A stretch of DNA of 64,000 bases from an uncultured Selenomonadales bacterium. GTDB lineage: Bacteria; Bacillota; Negativicutes; Acidaminococcales; Acidaminococcaceae. The translations under genes were made by a program, and so were the position numbers. Below are positions 62,297 through 64,000 of this stretch, piece after piece. The notes below the pieces were generated by a model. That model did no database searches, was not told the origin of the DNA, and saw nothing but the letters and a program-made list of their open reading frames with translations. The stretch covers positions 62,001-126,000 of the forward strand of contig ONAN01000004.1 of NCBI GenBank assembly GCA_900315805.1. Reading direction: 5' to 3'. Positions within the stretch are counted from its first letter, which is position 1. Each line of letters opens with the position of its first letter.

Positions 62297-62962
62297 ATGA
62301 ACTTATTCGACATCATCGGCCCGGTCATGATCGGGCCTTCGAGCTCCCATACGGCCGGCGCCTGCCGGCTGGGACTGCTGGCTGCGGCCATTCTGGGGCA
62401 GAAACCCGTGAAGGCGGACATCCTGCTCCACGGGTCCTTCGCCCATACCTACAAGGGGCACGGCACGGACCGCGCCCTGGCAGCGGGACTCATGGGCTGG
62501 GCGCCGGACGACGTGCGCATTCCCAAAGCCCTGTCCATTGCCAGAAAGGAAGGCTATGACTTCACGTTCCATCCGGGGGATTTGGGCGACATGGTCCATC
62601 CCAACACGGCCAGCTTCCACCTGACCGGCGCGGACGGCAGCACGTGCGATGTCATCGGCTCTTCCATCGGCGGCGGCCAGGTCAAGGTGACCTCCATCGA
62701 CGGCTTCACGGTGGAACTGACAGGCGTCCTGCCGGCCCTGCTGATTCCCCACCGCGACCAGCCCGGCGTCATTGCCCTGGTCAGCAGCATCCTGGCCATG
62801 CACCAGGTGAACATCGCCTCCATGCGCGTCTTCCGCAATAACAAGGGCGGCCTGGCGACCATGGTCCTCGAATGCGACGAAATCGTGGCACCCGACGTGG
62901 TGCACCAGCTGGAACACCTGGATCCTGTCCGGGCGGTCCGTTTCGTGAACCGTGTGGCCTGA
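62297..62962 (+). CDS. sdaAB: L-serine dehydratase, beta subunit
   Basis: A 221-residue beta subunit of the iron-sulfur L-serine deaminase, which turns serine into pyruvate and ammonia. It opens NLFDIIGPVMIGPSSSHTAG and ends in an ACT regulatory domain (about 145-221: GVIALVSSILAMHQVNIASMRVF). The alpha-subunit gene follows 18 bp downstream. Two-subunit enzymes of this sort are typical of amino-acid-fermenting anaerobes. Confidence 0.96.
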   Translation: MNLFDIIGPVMIGPSSSHTAGACRLGLLAAAILGQKPVKADILLHGSFAHTYKGHGTDRALAAGLMGWAPDDVRIPKALSIARKEGYDFTFHPGDLGDMVHPNTASFHLTGADGSTCDVIGSSIGGGQVKVTSIDGFTVELTGVLPALLIPHRDQPGVIALVSSILAMHQVNIASMRVFRNNKGGLATMVLECDEIVAPDVVHQLEHLDPVRAVRFVNRVA

Positions 62963-62980
62963 GCCGGGAGGAGGAAACCC

Positions 62981-63874
62981 ATGAGACTGGATAAATTGGC
63001 CTGGGCGGAATTCGTCCGGGAAGCGGAAAAAGAGCACACCGGCTTGTTCGACTGCCTGCTGAACCACGAGGCGGCACAGCTGGAAATGGACAAGGCCGCC
63101 GTCCTGGCGCGCCTGTCGTCCCTGCTCGATATTATGGAAGAATCGGCCCGCTACGGCCTGACGGGAGTCCGCTCCAACAGCGGGCTGACCGGCGGCAGCG
63201 CCAAACAGATGGCCGAAGCCTTTGCGAAGGAAGAAAATAAAAAGTACACGGCCCTCCTCGGCCCCCTGGCCGGCGACGCCGTCCTGTACGCCACGGCCGT
63301 GGCCGAATGCAATGCCGCCATGGGCCGTATCGTGGCAGCTCCCACGGCCGGTGCCAGCGGCATCGTGCCCGGCGTCCTCCTGGCCCTGAAGAAGCATTAT
63401 AACCTGGGCCGGGCGGCTTTGGCCGAAGGACTGCTGGTGGCCGGCGTCATCGGCGAAGTCATTGCCGACCGGGCGACCCTGGCTGGCGCGACGGGCGGCT
63501 GTCAGGCCGAATGCGGCAGCGGCGCCGCCATGGCTGCCGGTGCTGCCGTGTACCTGCTGGGCGGCGACGGCAGACAGATCGATACGGCCATCTCCATCGT
63601 CTTCAAGAACGTGCTGGGCCTCGTCTGCGATCCCGTGGCAGGCCTCGTCGAGGTACCCTGCATCAAGCGCAACGCCGGCTGCACCGTCCAGGCCCTGCTG
63701 GCGGCACAAATGGCCCTGCTCGGCATTACGAGCTTCATTCCGGCCGACGAAGCCATCGACGCCATGGAACGGGTCGGCCGCTCCCTGCCGCACGGCCTGC
63801 GCGAAACAGCCGAAGGCGGCATGGCCATGACGCCGACGGCGCAGGCCTGGGCCAAAAAATATTTTGGCAAATAA
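62981..63874 (+). CDS. sdaAA: L-serine dehydratase, alpha subunit (iron-sulfur)
   Basis: A 297-residue alpha subunit. Cluster ligands are in GGCQAECGSG (about 166-175) and PCIKRNAGC (about 223-231), as expected for the catalytic [4Fe-4S] centre. VRSNSGLTGGSAKQM (about 64-78) and the Ala/Gly-rich helices are typical. The RBS is GGAGGAGG. It should work with SdaAB to deaminate serine; with AGCS importers and alanine racemase it fits the amino-acid-using lifestyle of the region. Confidence 0.96.
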   Translation: MRLDKLAWAEFVREAEKEHTGLFDCLLNHEAAQLEMDKAAVLARLSSLLDIMEESARYGLTGVRSNSGLTGGSAKQMAEAFAKEENKKYTALLGPLAGDAVLYATAVAECNAAMGRIVAAPTAGASGIVPGVLLALKKHYNLGRAALAEGLLVAGVIGEVIADRATLAGATGGCQAECGSGAAMAAGAAVYLLGGDGRQIDTAISIVFKNVLGLVCDPVAGLVEVPCIKRNAGCTVQALLAAQMALLGITSFIPADEAIDAMERVGRSLPHGLRETAEGGMAMTPTAQAWAKKYFGK

Positions 63875-63922
63875 CGAACGGAGGCCGCCGCAGGCACGTC
63901 TCCGGCACTGCCATAAAATCAT

Positions 63923-63951
63923 TTGACAGAGCCAGAACGCTATGTTATAAT
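63923..63951 (+). promoter_or_regulatory. Consensus promoter for the terminal tRNA
   Basis: TTGACA (63923-63928), 17 bp, TATAAT (63946-63951), with TG at the extended -10 position. A perfect sigma-A promoter. Confidence 0.88.
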
Positions 63952-63978
63952 GATTTTCGTCTTAAGCAGTGCTTGACA

Positions 63979-64000
63979 TGGTGGGTGTGGTGAAGCGGTT
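63979..64000 (+). tRNA. tRNA gene, 5' fragment (probably tRNA-His)
   Basis: The window ends inside GGTGGGTGTGGTGAAGCGGT (from about 63980) and one more T. Acceptor and D-arm sequence of this kind are common in tRNA-His, but the anticodon lies outside the window. The consensus promoter just upstream supports a stable RNA. Confidence 0.6.

Overview
The window is 64 kb of GC-rich (roughly 60%) bacterial chromosome, densely packed with genes whose operons often overlap by ATGA junctions. The content points to a strictly anaerobic, amino-acid-fermenting Firmicute, most likely a Negativicute (Acidaminococcus/Megasphaera/Phascolarctobacterium-like). The evidence is an anaerobic ribonucleotide reductase, a two-subunit iron-sulfur L-serine dehydratase, four alanine/glycine:cation symporters, an M20 peptidase beside a DcuC-type carrier, the GatCAB amidotransferase, a PerR-like regulator and a BofA homologue behind recR. 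The genus assignment is inference. I see no insertion sequence, prophage, CRISPR array or integron.

Layout. 1-3.5 kb: the cut-off end of an EamA-type exporter and a four-gene ECF transporter operon with a TrpP-like S component. 3.5-7.6 kb: nrdD-nrdG behind a promoter carrying DnaA boxes and NrdR boxes, then an alanyl-tRNA editing protein. 7.7-13.6 kb: DedA protein, methionine aminopeptidase with a SEC-C zinc motif, a secreted unknown protein and two AGCS symporters. 13.7-18.7 kb: pcrA-ligA-lipoprotein. 18.8-23.2 kb: gatCAB-alr. 23.3-27.3 kb: an unknown protein, an EFR1-type flavo-ferredoxin protein, a GlcD-type oxidase and a double-domain UspA. 27.4-28.2 kb: a possible orphan small RNA, a frameshifted small ORF, tRNA-Ser and SRP RNA. 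28.3-33.5 kb: dnaX, ybaB, recR, bofA-like, Nudix and LCP genes. 33.8-40.1 kb: tex (minus strand), perR-like, deoC, walJ-like MBL hydrolase, htrA, rlmH. 40.2-45.3 kb: a ZTP-type riboswitch ahead of an OFA-family carrier, an ABC-F protein and a MATE exporter. 45.4-49.6 kb: a polar amino acid ABC transporter, larE and, on the minus strand, lgt. 49.7-53.8 kb: tRNA-Gln and tRNA-Glu and two more AGCS symporters flanking a DUF218-like protein. 54.0-58.2 kb (minus strand): DcuC-type carrier, PepT-like peptidase, secreted pentapeptide-repeat protein and HAD phosphatase. 58.5-64 kb: DUF190, two small membrane proteins, two UspA proteins, CorA, sdaAB-sdaAA and the start of a tRNA.

How it fits together. 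Peptide cleavage, alanine/glycine and polar amino acid import, alanine racemase and serine dehydratase form an amino-acid catabolic theme. Several alanine-symporter promoters share a TGTATACA-centred palindrome, so one regulator may link them. Replication and repair genes (nrdDG, pcrA, ligA, dnaX, recR) and envelope genes (lgt, LCP, alr, htrA) make up most of the rest.

I found no obviously novel multi-gene defence or biosynthetic system. The most interesting signals are regulatory or RNA-level: the ZTP-type riboswitch on an OFA carrier gene, the DnaA/NrdR promoter of nrdDG, the shared symporter operator, an unassigned promoter-to-terminator RNA at 27.4 kb, and a 33-bp periodic repeat before pcrA. 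All calls were made by eye from the sequence; no database search was run.
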